This document shows positions 13,028-23,045 of a stretch of DNA of 64,000 nucleotides, piece by piece (position 1 is the first letter of the stretch; every line of letters begins with the position of its first letter). The stretch spans positions 1 through 64,000 of the forward strand of contig VWZP01007931.1 of the NCBI GenBank assembly GCA_013396995.1. Direction: 5' to 3'. A program made the position numbers and the translations under genes. Source of the DNA: Dicaeum eximium (Eukaryota > Chordata > Aves > Passeriformes > Dicaeidae). The notes beneath the pieces were generated by a model that did no database searches, was not told the origin of the DNA, and saw only the letters and a program-made list of their open reading frames with translations.

Positions 13028-13930
13028 TATCTTGGTTTGAAAGACAGGTGAAGGCGGGAGCCTTCCGTGGAATGGAGAACGTAACCCCCCTCCCTCCAAA
13101 TTATAATTTTGAAATTAAGGGGATCTCAGGCAAAGATATGACGATAGGAGTAACAATTCTTTACTAGCAGGTATAACAAGGCAAACAAATAACAACCAGA
13201 ACCAGGAACCCTGTGACAGCCTTCTCGGCCGAGACGGGAATGGATGGAGGATTTGCTTCACCAAACCCTAGGACAGTCGATCCCGGTGCCCCTGCAGGAC
13301 TCTGAGGAGCACCAAGCTGGAAACAGCAGGAGTGAGCAAAAATCCCTGCATGGTGGGCAAGATGTATCGGAAGCTCCGCGGTGCTAGCTGGAACTGCGGG
13401 ACGTGCCGGCAAGGCAGCAAGATGTGTGTTACAGCATGGAGAAAACCAGAGCTGTACAGAAGAAACAGCGGAGGCAGGGCAGCGGCGGCCCGACTCCGAG
13501 CAGGATAGGGAGAGGCAANCGGCCCGCCTCTGAGCAGGATAGGGAGAGGCAAAGTTCGGGATTCCTGGCACACACGAGCAGATGGTAATAGGTCCCTCAG
13601 GGCTGAACTACAGCGGTGCCGGTGAATTCTCCCCGCAGTAAGGGACAGTCTGGCCGTTCTCCTCCGATGCCAAAGGGCGAGAGAAAGCAGCTGCCCCCAA
13701 ACCCGTCTTTTACCTGCCCCCCATTCTCGTGGTATTTCAGTTCCTACAAGAGAAACTCCCCAAGAAGAAGTGTAGCCAAATGCCGTAATCCTCTCCCGAC
13801 TTCAGCTACTTCTTTTGTCTTTCTTGAGTACTCATAAGTACCCACAATTATCCAGTAATTAGTTTCCTAGCAGTTTATGGGAAAAATTCTATAAGTAAAA
13901 AAAAAAAAAAAAGGAACCCAACCCCCAACA
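13028..13930 (-). mobile_element. Solo ERVL-like LTR, 903 bp, perfect 5-bp target-site duplication (CTGAC)
   Basis: On the plus strand it starts TATCTTGGTTTGAAAG (terminal TG changed to TA) and ends CCCAACCCCCAACA. CTGAC flanks it exactly at 13023-13027 and 13931-13935. The reverse complement aligns along its length with 7827-8935: shared TGTTGGGGGTT start, shared TCTTTGCCTGAG, shared AATTATAATTTTG on the complement, shared CAAACCAAGA end. It carries a 34-bp tandem duplication around 13486-13552 interrupted by an N at 13519. Open frames of 61-135 residues inside it are by-products of GC richness. Confidence 0.85.
13486..13552. repeat. 34-bp tandem duplication inside LTR, with assembly N at the junction
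   Basis: Two copies of a unit beginning CGGCCCG and ending AGGATAGGGAGAGGCAA. The N at 13519 falls exactly at the junction, suggesting that assembly did not resolve the copy number. Confidence 0.8.
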
Positions 13931-13935
13931 CTGAC

Positions 13936-16353
13936 ATAAAATTATCTCAGACCTCAAATAACAAAGTGCCTGCAGATTTCCATGAGATTCTGATTGTATC
14001 AACTGTTTTCATAATTTTTCATCTATAAAAATGAAATTACTTTATGGCATTTAAGGCTCAAAAGATCTCAAATACAAAGACTCTTTCAAAGAGCAAAAGC
14101 AATTGGACTAAAGGTCTAAGTAATCAAATTGTTCATTTGTTTGTTTTTTTAAATGAACCGACACTGCAATAATCAGAAGATAAACAAATCAGAGAGGGAA
14201 ATAATGCATATGGTGTGTGGATATTTAGGAAGGTTTGTTAGATTTGCTTGAGATTAGATAAAACCTTAATGTATTATACATGTTGAGGCCTGACCACCTG
14301 AACTTGGTTGAATTTATAAGCAAAACTAAGTAATAATTCAACATTAGAAGATGAGACAGGGTTTTATTATAAACTGTTTTAGGAGGACAGTTATGTGAAG
14401 ATAATATCACAGTTACAGAAGAAACTGAAATTATAAGCACTGTATAAGCAGGAGGTGAGTTCAGCACCAAAGATAAAGCCAAAGGAATGTAGAAATGAGA
14501 CAGATGCACTTCAGCATGTTTGCATTGCTCAATAGGGGTACTGCTGTTTCTGAGGCATTCATGTTGGAGAAGATGAGGAAGAAAATTTCTATTAAAAGGC
14601 AACAAGATAATTAAAATAAGCTGAATGTATAATGGAATTCATTCTTCACAGAAGTGAAACAAAAGTCGTATCAGTGTTTAAAATTGTATCTAGATAACAT
14701 GAACAAAGGTCTTTATGATGTGACATGTGTGCTAGCAAAGTCATACTATGGAAGGATCCAGAAGGGAAAATGAATAGAAAACAAAGACACATGCAAATTT
14801 GGCAATTGCTGAAATGAAATGTACCATTCTTTCTTTGAAAATAAAGTATAGCATACAGGTCAAAATATTATTCTTTTATTGGCATTTCTGCTTTATTCTG
14901 CTGCTATGGGTATGACTTGAATACTTGAATCTAACTAATACAGAAGGGTTTATTGCTCTTTTAAAAATGACATATCAACTTTTGTTCTAATGCACAAACT
15001 GCTATTCTTCAATTATTTTAGCATCTACAATAATGTAAATCAATGAAGTCCATCTTTGTCTTAATTTTCTAATACAGTATAAAATCTGTAGGAAAGAAAG
15101 AAAAAAATTGTAGTATGCCATTATGACACAGCTATGGCTTTCTACTAGCTTGGCATTGCTCTGATATTTAATATTACATTAATTTTTGCACCTAAGATTA
15201 TTTACCAAAGAAAGTGAAGTAAAGCCTGGCAAACAATATTAGACTTCCCTCAAGCAGTCACAGAAGTAAAAAAGTTGTTCATATTTACAAACCAGAATAT
15301 ATAAGACACTAGGAGTCTCATTGATAATTTCAAAACCCATCTGCTCTGCCTTAACTTACTGTATAATAAATGTATCTGAAATGTAGCTTATGGATGAAGC
15401 TTCATTCTCTTTCTTTATTATGTATTTTATAATGTATTCTAGAGTTTCTTGGAAACAGAACATTTAAGATTTTATTGGAATTTTCTGCAGTTTTCTGCAT
15501 TATTAAAAAAAAATCTTAATAGCACATTTTAACTGAATAATAATTCATCTTAACCTAAGGAAATGTTGGCTTGCCAGGAGTCAATTTAATCTTTTACATG
15601 TATATTTATACATGTTTATCCATATGTATAACCATAAATCCAGACTCCAGAGCTGCACATTAATGTGCATGTGTAGACTCTCAACTTAGGAACAGACAGC
15701 AATATGCAGGTGATTTGAAACTTCAGTTTTTCTTTGCTAAGCAAGAAAACCCTGTGCACAGCATGGCATGTTTGAAGAAAGAAACAGATAATAGCACATT
15801 TACATATAGATTCACCAGGTCAGCATGCTTACCAGCCTTATTACACCTTCTGCAAAAGCACATTATCTTTTATTTTGTCTAAGAATGAGGCTTAGTATCA
15901 GGCCAAAGTCTGTGATGTGTCAATACAGGGAGACATAAGTAGGAATCCTGCCTGCACCAAAAATAATTTTTAAGTGTATTTGACAAACTTAGCGTGCACG
16001 CTTAATCCATATCTGAATGTCCTGCAAGGCAGAATTAACTTAGAACCTTTAGCCTATTCAGAATCTCCAAGTCAGTCTGAAAAGCCTTGCTTTTACAAGA
16101 CTAACATAAACTAATGTCAAATATAGCATAAAGCACATGTAGCAAGACACGTGGTATTTTTGTCCCTGTTTAAGTAAGTTGTAGTAAACTGCCAGGTTTC
16201 TCAGCACGTCTATGAAGCATCATTCTGAAGGTTGCATAGCAGAAGGATCATAGAGGCAGATGTTAATCTGTTTGAAGAAGAGGCAATTACAAATGTATTC
16301 ATTTTAAGCATATATTGAATAAAGCAAATAAAATTATTGTGGTGTGCACATTC
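13936..16353. other. AT-rich intergenic DNA, nothing recognisable
   Basis: No gene. A 126-residue minus frame (14225-14605) shows no domain or codon signature and is treated as chance. Confidence 0.6.
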
Positions 16354-16613
16354 CTTAACTGTGGCATCCCATGGGGATCTAGAGCTGGCTCGCCCCTGGG
16401 ATGTCACTCCCTAGGCGCCACCCCCGTTACCTGGGAGATGGCACATCCATCACTTAGGACACATCCTTTCTCCTCCCCGTTTCTAGTAAGTTCTCCTTTG
16501 TTAGTTAGAGAATTTGTTTGTACCCCTGTCACTCATGTATCCCTCAGATCCCATTTGCTTGTGCTTACCTGGACCCTCCTTTGTTGCTCTCCTATTGGCT
16601 ATCTGGTTTCAGT

Positions 16614-16619
16614 TATATA
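16614..16619 (+). promoter_or_regulatory. TATA box of the 16.4-kb LTR
   Basis: TATATA about 90 bases upstream of the AATAAA at 16708, with an inverted CCAAT box about 20 bases upstream. Confidence 0.6.
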
Positions 16620-16707
16620 CCCTTGCACCTCCCCTGTTCGGGGAGTCTGCAGCCCCTGTCCCCTTCACGGCGCCTGGGTGCCTGACATTGCCTGTCAGCC
16701 CTGGGTA

Positions 16708-16713
16708 AATAAA
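16708..16713 (+). promoter_or_regulatory. Polyadenylation signal of the 16.4-kb LTR
   Basis: AATAAA in the expected R-region position. Confidence 0.65.
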
Positions 16714-16884
16714 AGCCTGTGGAACACAGCTTGCGGCTCCCTTCTCTTCCTTTCGTGGACGACGACATTCTAGCAGCGCGGTGTGGTTTGAAGCAGCGGC
16801 TCCTCCCGCTCCCCCTCAACGACGACGGTCTTGGGGAAGTGCGGTGGGCCAACAAGCTGAACACCTGAGCCCGCCACACTTAAC

Positions 16885-18650
16885 TGCATCTTTGCTTTGA
16901 TATTTGTTATGAATATATTATAGATATGTACATACAGTAATCTGTAAAGATTTAATTACATATTTGATAAGTAGAAAATTTGTGCTACAGTTCTTTTTTT
17001 AACTTTAGGATAAATTGAGAAAAATAATAATTTTCTGTGTTCATGACAATCATGTGCTCCATAATTAAACTCGTTTTCATCTTGAAATTAAGTAAAAGAG
17101 CAAAAACAATTTGATACATAAACCAAACAAACTTGAATCTTGAAATTTTTCCACTAAGCAGATACCCAATAATGCAAAGAAGTACTGAAACAAAAAACAT
17201 CATTCAAAAATGCTTGTAAGAGAACTGGAAATGGCACACATACTAAGTGGAGTCCTACACTACACTTAAAAGCCTTACTGAATTAAAAAGACTGCTGCTG
17301 AGGACAACTCTATTCTAAGGATCAAGCAAATAATTTTTTTTCTAGTTTTTAAATAACAATTTATTTGTGCTTTTGGAACTTGTACTGCTACTTTTTCCCT
17401 TGGCTTTGAACTTCACTGTGTTGCATATATACATGCCACAGTTTATCTCAGACTAGTAATCTTGTTTACTTGTGTTGCAGAGGAAAAACTGATATTATTG
17501 TGATGTTCATAATGTACCTGATATATAAAGATCCAAAGTATTAAACTACCAGTTCAGGGCTGTGAACTTCATAAGCCCTAGTCAAATACATGCCAAAATC
17601 TGAAAGGGCATCTACTGATGATTAGATCAGAGTGGAATTTTGATCTTTCGTTTCTGTTGGTCCCTCATATACACAAAGAAAAAACTATTTTTCTGTCACT
17701 GAGAGGTGCTTTTCAAGTTGTGCCAGGACAATTTCCATAAGAATTTCAAATTTCTCCCTCCAAAATTTAGGGTTAACAGAACTTAGGGCTAATTACCAGT
17801 TTCTTTCTATTGTGGAAAGAAATTATATGATCCTTACTCTCTACTCATTTGTGCACTGTGATACTTTCTCACCAAATTGGTCAATTATTTGAATGTCACA
17901 TTAAAAGCATTCTCTAACACATGCACATTTAATCAACAATATCACAGAAATGGTTCCAACAACAACCTTTACTGATGGCATTTTTATTTATAGAATGGTA
18001 GTCACACTAGACGTGATGCTGGTCAAATGAATACAAAATCAATATCTTATCTTTTTAGTTGGCCAAAACCTTCAATTGCCCTGGAATTTTTGGAAGAGTA
18101 TCAATTTTTAAATAATCTTTAGGTTTTTATTTGCTACACTGAGGAGAATCTACACATAGATGAAGAGAAATATTTGTCTGTGCAAATCTCACTGAAGAGA
18201 TGAACATTCTTCTTTATGTGAAAATCCCAGGGGGAAGATTTAAGACAGGAGAAGGTTATTCGGTTGCAAATAATAAATGAACAGTTCAGAAACATGGAAA
18301 AACTGAGCATGATGATGGAACAGTTCATTTGTGAATTAACTGTTCCTCAAGCATAAACTCAGATGAATTCTGTTTACCTGGTTCAAGTTACAGAATCATT
18401 TATGATGGAAAAGAGCATTTTCCCATAGGTTTACAGTTATTTTTAAGAGACAATGGAAAACATGAAGATCCCAGACCCTGTTAATATCATCGGATTGAAT
18501 TGTCACATGACAGGTAGGAAATTTTGATAGTAAGGGTATAATTGTCCAGTGACTTCTTTGTTCAGATTTCCTCTCCAGAAGCACACAGCTGGAGCTACAT
18601 ATTGCCACTGTATGAAATAAATAAATTAATTTAATTCTCCCTGAGGTTTT
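16885..18650. other. AT-rich intergenic DNA, nothing recognisable
   Basis: No gene or clear transposon. Confidence 0.6.
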
Positions 18651-18653
18651 GCT

Positions 18654-18767
18654 CATGGAAACCTAAGGTGGAGAAGCTTCTTTGGGAGATGACCTTGACA
18701 TGCTCCAGGACACCAATGTCTTAGTTGTAGTGAGGGATCCAAAAGTGAACACACAATTGCAGGTGTG
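18654..18767 (-). mobile_element. CR1 LINE fragment (antisense), left half, split by an LTR
   Basis: The minus strand reads through the CR1 segment after the RT domain: GTTCACTTTTGGATCCCTCA, then ACATTGGTGTCCTGGAGCAT, equivalent to the common avian CR1 text for a tract ending in 'rapid ORF2 C-terminus'. It is continuous with 19298-19475 once the intervening LTR is removed. The CR1 3' end is missing at the left. Confidence 0.8.
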
Positions 18768-19297
18768 TGTAGCAGCCTGTAGAGGCTGCGAGCCCTCTGT
18801 GGCTGCTGAGAGGTCACCATGGAGGTCAGCTTAAGATAAGAAAATGCCAAGTCATGTAAAGCGGACCTAAAAGTTGAGAACCCCTTTTCCATTCTGTACC
18901 TCTGTAACACCATAGGTCACTTTTTCCTCAACCCTTACCATTGGACAGTTTTCAATACCCCTAAGGCCTATATAAACACCACCCCTGGACAATGAAAGCA
19001 GAAGAGCTGTCACTGACCCTTTGCAGAGACTACTTCGCAATAAAGCTATATCTGCGGAACACCACACATCTCTTCTCGTCTCTCTTCCCATGTCTGCTGA
19101 GGCACTTAGCAAGCAGAGAGCTGGAAGGCACCTAAGAGCTGAACTCACCGAAGAGCTGATATCACTATAGAGTTGAACTGCTTGCTAAGATAAGCCTGCG
19201 GCTGGGAGACTGCCCGTGCAGTCTGGAGAAGAGAGCTCGTCTATCTGGGATATTACGGCGGCCTAGGGGCAGACAGACCCTAAACCCCAGCCATATT
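18768..19297 (+). mobile_element. Solo LTR nested in CR1, 530 bp, 6-7-bp target-site duplication (AGGTGTG)
   Basis: AGGTGTG occurs at 18761-18767 and again at 19298-19304, and removing everything between one copy and the next rejoins the CR1 sequence exactly. The insert begins TGTAGCAGCC and ends CCATATT(A), so the terminal CA is degenerate. TATATAAA at 18969-18976 and AATAAA at 19039-19044 are spaced as in a compact U3-R. GC-rich U5 follows. The duplication length (6 bp plus a shared A) fits an ERVK-type integrase. No coding region remains. Confidence 0.88.
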
Positions 19298-19475
19298 AGG
19301 TGTGACCTCACCAATGCACAATACAGAGGAAGAATCACTTCCTTGGTCCTGCTGGCCACAGTATTGGTGATACAGGCCAGGATTCCACTGGTTTTCTTGG
19401 CCCCCTGGGCACACACTGACTCATGTTCAGTGGCTTTTCTGCTAGGCTGCTTTCCAGCCACTCTACTCCAAGCCA
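19298..19475 (-). mobile_element. CR1 LINE fragment (antisense), right half
   Basis: Contains the complement of CR1 ORF2 C-terminal text: GGTGTGACCTCACCAATGC, CACTTCCTTGGTCCTGCTGG, GCTGCTTTCCAGCCA. Continuous with 18654-18767. The 5' end is truncated near 19475, as is usual for CR1. Confidence 0.85.
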
Positions 19476-19920
19476 TGAAACTAACATTCTTTTAACAACA
19501 AGAAATTTACAATACCATTTGGAAATAAATTTTTCCAACTATGACTGTATTCCAAGTATGCATTTCTTGAAAAAAAAAATATTGGCAAAAAAGTTCAGGT
19601 TTGTTTTAACATTTGGAATAGTCTGAATATCACCCCTTGGTATGAGAGTGAATAATGTGAGTCACACCCCTTTCATCACATGTTCTCCACTGACTTCAGA
19701 GACAAAAGTAAGAGGGCTTGGGGAAAAACTTTGAAATTATTTATTTCCATGTATTGGTCTTGGATTAATATTAAAGTTTATACTAACAAGAAAAAGTCTG
19801 GGTCAGCAAGCCAAAAAATAAAAACCATTCGGAGGAACTTGGTTCTAAATATATGTGCACAGCATGCAATTTTAAAAGGAACCAGGCTGACAACCACTTA
19901 TTGCTTCTTCTTCCTTAGAT

Positions 19921-19974
19921 TGAATGAATGAATGAATGAATGAATGAATGAATGAATGAATGAATGAATGAATG
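19921..19974 (+). repeat. (TGAA)n microsatellite
   Basis: About 13 uninterrupted TGAA units. It is the exact inverse of the array at 20648-20703. Confidence 0.97.
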
Positions 19975-20004
19975 ATCTGATTAATCTAATTAGTTTAATC
20001 AGAT
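19975..20004. other. 10-bp perfect inverted repeat beside the microsatellite
   Basis: ATCTGATTAA (19975-19984) pairs with TTAATCAGAT (19995-20004) around a 10-nt loop. Confidence 0.85.
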
Positions 20005-20436
20005 TACTGTGCCTCAGGAGATTTCTGTAGTCTGTAATTGTGTCACTCTCAACATTTTCCTTGATAAGCTAAAGGGAGTGAGCTCCTTTCAAGTCCATCA
20101 TTATTTCTATGACAAAAGGGGAAAAGGAAAAGGAAAAGCTGCTCATCATGAGTATAATATATTAGAGAGTAGGAATTAGGGTTTGGAGGGAACAAGCATA
20201 GGAAATATACAAATCTACATTGATATCCATATAGACAATTGCTTTTAAATATGTGAAGGGAATACTGCAGAGGAAGAGTGTAGGAAGACTATCAGAATTT
20301 CCACTCTTGAATAACATCTTTGACTTTTCTTTGATCTTGAGATTTTTAGTGTTATTTGTGGAAAAGAAGTGAAGTGCAAACACTGCAACGACTCAGTACC
20401 TGGTCATAGCCATGTAAAACCCATACAGATACACAG

Positions 20437-20595
20437 CTATATATAGATAAATGATATAGCTATAGCTATAGCTATAGCTATAGCTGTAGCTATAGATATA
20501 GATATAGATATAGATAGATATAGATATAGAGATATAGATATAGATATAGATATAGATATAGATATAGATATAGATATAGATATAGATATAGATAT
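20437..20595. repeat. (TATAGC)n / (TATAGA)n microsatellite
   Basis: About 160 bases of hexanucleotide repeat: TATAGC units first, then TATAGA units with a few shortened units. On the minus strand it reads as an Ile-Ser / Ile-Ala dipeptide frame (71 residues), which is an artefact. Confidence 0.97.
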
Positions 20596-20647
20596 CACAG
20601 ATAATAAAAATTCTGCTTCAATTAGAATATTTCCCCTTGGAAAAAGT

Positions 20648-20703
20648 TTCATTCATTCATTCATTCATTCATTCATTCATTCATTCATTCATTCATTCAT
20701 TCA
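20648..20703 (+). repeat. (TTCA)n microsatellite
   Basis: About 14 uninterrupted TTCA units, reverse complement of the array at 19921-19974, 673 bases away. Confidence 0.97.
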
Positions 20704-20799
20704 CTGCCAGTCAAAGTTTTGGCCACAATGATACACATATTTACTATCTATTTTACTTTATTAACAGTGTCTCTTTTTTGTCAGAATCATGACAGCAGC

Positions 20800-21425
20800 A
20801 CCCAGGAGAAAGTCTTGGGAGTATCTGTTATTGAGAGGTGGGATAACAACAATCAATGTGTGCTTGAAGCCATGAAAGATGACCACATTTTGGGCTGCAT
20901 GGGTAGCAGGTGGAGAGAGAGGATTCTGCCCCTCTATTCTGCCCTCATGAGATCTCACCTGTGGTACTACATCTAGCTCTGGGGTTTTCAGCAGAGGAAT
21001 TACATGGACCTGCTTGAATAGGTCTAAAAGAGGGCCACAAACATGATCCAAAGGCTGGAGCACTTCCAGTATAAAGACAGGCTGAGAGTGTCCTGGTTGC
21101 TCAGCCTGAAGAAAAGAAGGCTCCATAGAGACCTTACAGGAGCCTGACAGAAAGTAGTGGGGCCTACAAGAGAGCTCCAGAGTGAGCTTTTACAAAAGCG
21201 TGTATGACAGGACAAGGGCTAATGGCTTTAATCTGAAAGAAAGTAGGTTAACATTAAATATTAGGAAGAAATACTTTACTATTAATGTGGTTGAGACACT
21301 GGAACAGGATACACAGAGAAGTTGGGGATGTCCCATCCCTGGAAGTGTTCAAGGAAATGTTTGATTTGGCTTTGAGGCATCTGGTTTTTAAGGTCCTTTC
21401 CAGTGTGATCCTTCATATTGCTACC
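20800..21425 (+). mobile_element. CR1 LINE 3' fragment (sense)
   Basis: Carries the recognisable CR1 ORF2 end and 3' UTR in order: CCACATTTTGGGCTGCAT, ATTCTGCCCCTCTATTCTGC, GGCTGGAGCACTTCCAGTA, GCTCAGCCTGAAGAAAAG, TATTAGGAAGAAATACTTTA, CCATCCCTGGAAGTGTTCAAG, TTCCAGTGTGATCCTTC. Frame is broken many times. The terminal 8-bp CR1 repeat is degraded. Confidence 0.88.
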
Positions 21426-21635
21426 ATGTGCTAAATTTTTCTGCTTAAGTAATTTACTTTATATCTGTTATATTGTAACTCAGTTTGTAAGTCACTCTGT
21501 TTACATTAGTAATCATCACTATTTATAATTTAAGGAATCAATATTTATTAAGTAAATAATTTCCAGTAGAAATTTTATTACTCCCATTTTATTAATGGTG
21601 GACCAAGAAGTAATTCTACCAAGTCCTTCAAGATA

Positions 21636-21960
21636 TGTCGCAGTCCAGGTTAGCTGCTAATAAGGTCCAGGGTAAGGAAGCAAGACAGGCCTTTGCAAGG
21701 TGTCCACAGATGTTTAATTCAGCTGCATGGTCAGTCATTTAGAGTCTAAAAAAGCCTCAGCTCGTGGGGAGAGACCAGGTTTTTCTCTATCGAGAGGCCA
21801 GAGCTGGCTCAAACATCGTGGCAGTCTAAAGGTGAGGGGCCAGTGTGGGAATAGGGAGGGAATGGCTGAGTGGAACAGGAACAAGGGGAGGGAACCCACC
21901 ATGTTAAACAAAACAGGGTATCTTATGAGGGAAGCTTCTTGTGTCTCCCTAACCTAGGGA
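21636..21960 (-). mobile_element. Probable ERV LTR fragment (antisense)
   Basis: On the minus strand the segment ends in GGACTGCGACA and has GAATTAAACATC as a polyadenylation-like signal about 80 bases earlier, preceded by a GC-rich U3-like tract. The left terminus TGTCGCAG at 21636 fits an LTR end. The right boundary and target-site duplication are not resolved. Confidence 0.5.
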
Positions 21961-22102
21961 ATGTCTCTCAGGGTCTTCACAAAAATGCACTGCGAACCAG
22001 ACTTTATTCCATATAATATAACACTAAAAGGATTTTGTACTGTTGAACTCACTGCATCAAAATGGAATTATTCGAAGTCAGAGATTGAATGCATCCCAGA
22101 GA

Positions 22103-22142
22103 TTGAATACAACTGCAAAATAAAATTTGCAGTTGTATTCAA
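22103..22142. other. Perfect 17-bp inverted repeat with 6-nt loop
   Basis: TTGAATACAACTGCAAA (22103-22119) and its exact reverse complement (22126-22142) flank ATAAAA. The left arm also partially repeats upstream: AGAGATTGAATGC at about 22080 versus AGAGATTGAATAC at about 22099. No neighbouring gene or poly-U tract suggests a terminator. Confidence 0.9.
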
Positions 22143-22194
22143 AGGAGATACTAAGTTGGAGTGATTATGCTTAGGTTTTGTAAGTGTATTTTAA

Positions 22195-22365
22195 TTGACA
22201 TTAATTGTATTAACTCCTCTTAATGCTTTCTTAATCAAACCCTGTACCAGCTGTTCCGTTATTTTCTTCAGGATCGATAGCAGGCTGACAGGACTATAAT
22301 TAACCGTGTCTGTTCCCAGTTTAATTTACATTTTCTAAATATTGACATAGCATTAGCTTTCTACT
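22195..22365 (-). mobile_element. CR1-like LINE reverse-transcriptase fragment (antisense)
   Basis: The minus strand translates in pieces to ANAMSIFRKCK and, after a small frame change, VNYSPVSLLSILKKITEQL. These match the LINE RT entry motif normally reading ANVTPIFKKGK...NYRPVSLTSVPGKIMEQ in avian CR1 elements. Short, frameshifted, no ends visible; an old fragment. Confidence 0.75.
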
Positions 22366-22967
22366 AGTATTAAGAATTTTCACAGTCTTCCAAAAACTTA
22401 CATAAAACTGGTATAAATGAGTACAATTTAAAAATAGTACATGCTAATAAATGTCACTTAACATGCTTGAGAGTTAGCAGCAGAATTAGAGCGTTGTCAT
22501 TACCACACATATACTGCATCTACATATACTGCATTCAATTCCTGAAATACAGACATACTAGCTGAACTCTTTTGCCTTCTCTGCTGCCAGCATTGTTGCT
22601 GGCAATGCTAAGATGTTCTTCTACGACAGTTTAGTGTCATGCAGACACTAAAGAATCTTTAGGGCATGTCAACATCTCAATTAAGACCAGAGACTCTTGC
22701 ACTAGAATGTACAGGTTCATATGGCAAGAAGTGCGTAAATTTGCAATATTGAGTCCAAAAGCCATGTAATAGTATTAAATTATCACTTTGTTTTACCTAG
22801 GTGTTAGTAGTAAAAAATAGTGAGTAATGAAGTTAAAACACAAGAACAAATATTTATATTATGGGCTGAGCTGTGAAAGGAAATTAAACCATTTTCTGAA
22901 CCTGGAAGTAGGTATTTGCCTATCTTTGCCCTTCACTACTGAAGGCAAGGCCTATTAGCTAACAAAT

Positions 22968-23045
22968 CATAGAATCTTCGACTATCCTGAGCTGAAAGAG
23001 ACCCACAAGGATCTCTGAGTTCAGAACACGCAAATCTATAGTTTC
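22968..23045 (-). mobile_element. CR1 3' end fragment (antisense)
   Basis: ATAGAATCTTCGACTATCC then GAGCTGAAAGAGACCCACAA then GGATCTCTGAGTTC is the inverted CR1 3' terminus. Fewer than 80 bases remain. Confidence 0.75.

Larger units (their letters stand above)
16360..16878 (+). mobile_element. Solo ERVK-like LTR, 519 bp, perfect 6-bp target-site duplication (CTTAAC)
   Basis: Begins TGTGGCATCCC and ends CCCGCCACA, giving the TG...CA ends and a TGTGGC/GCCACA-type terminal inverted repeat. CTTAAC flanks it exactly (16354-16359 and 16879-16884); 6 bp is typical of ERVK-class integrases. An inverted CCAAT box (CTATTGGC, about 16592) and a TATATA box (16614-16619) are followed about 90 bases later by AATAAA (16708-16713), in correct promoter-to-poly(A) order for plus-strand transcription. 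CpGs are still frequent in the U5 part (CGTGGACGACGAC), which suggests a comparatively recent insertion. No internal coding region remains. Confidence 0.9.

Noticed and set aside
13164..13588. Overlapping open frames on both strands
   Set aside because: All lie inside the solo LTR 13028-13930 and are explained by its GC-rich tandem sequence.
16315..16879. Three overlapping open frames of 64-152 residues
   Set aside because: They coincide with the LTR 16360-16878; no retroviral protein motifs.
20437..20652. Ile-Ser repeat open frame on the minus strand
   Set aside because: Translation of a hexanucleotide microsatellite.
22105..22140. Pre-miRNA or rho-independent terminator
   Set aside because: The stem is only 17 bp with a 6-nt loop, which is too short for a usual pre-miRNA, and bacterial-type terminators do not apply in this genome.
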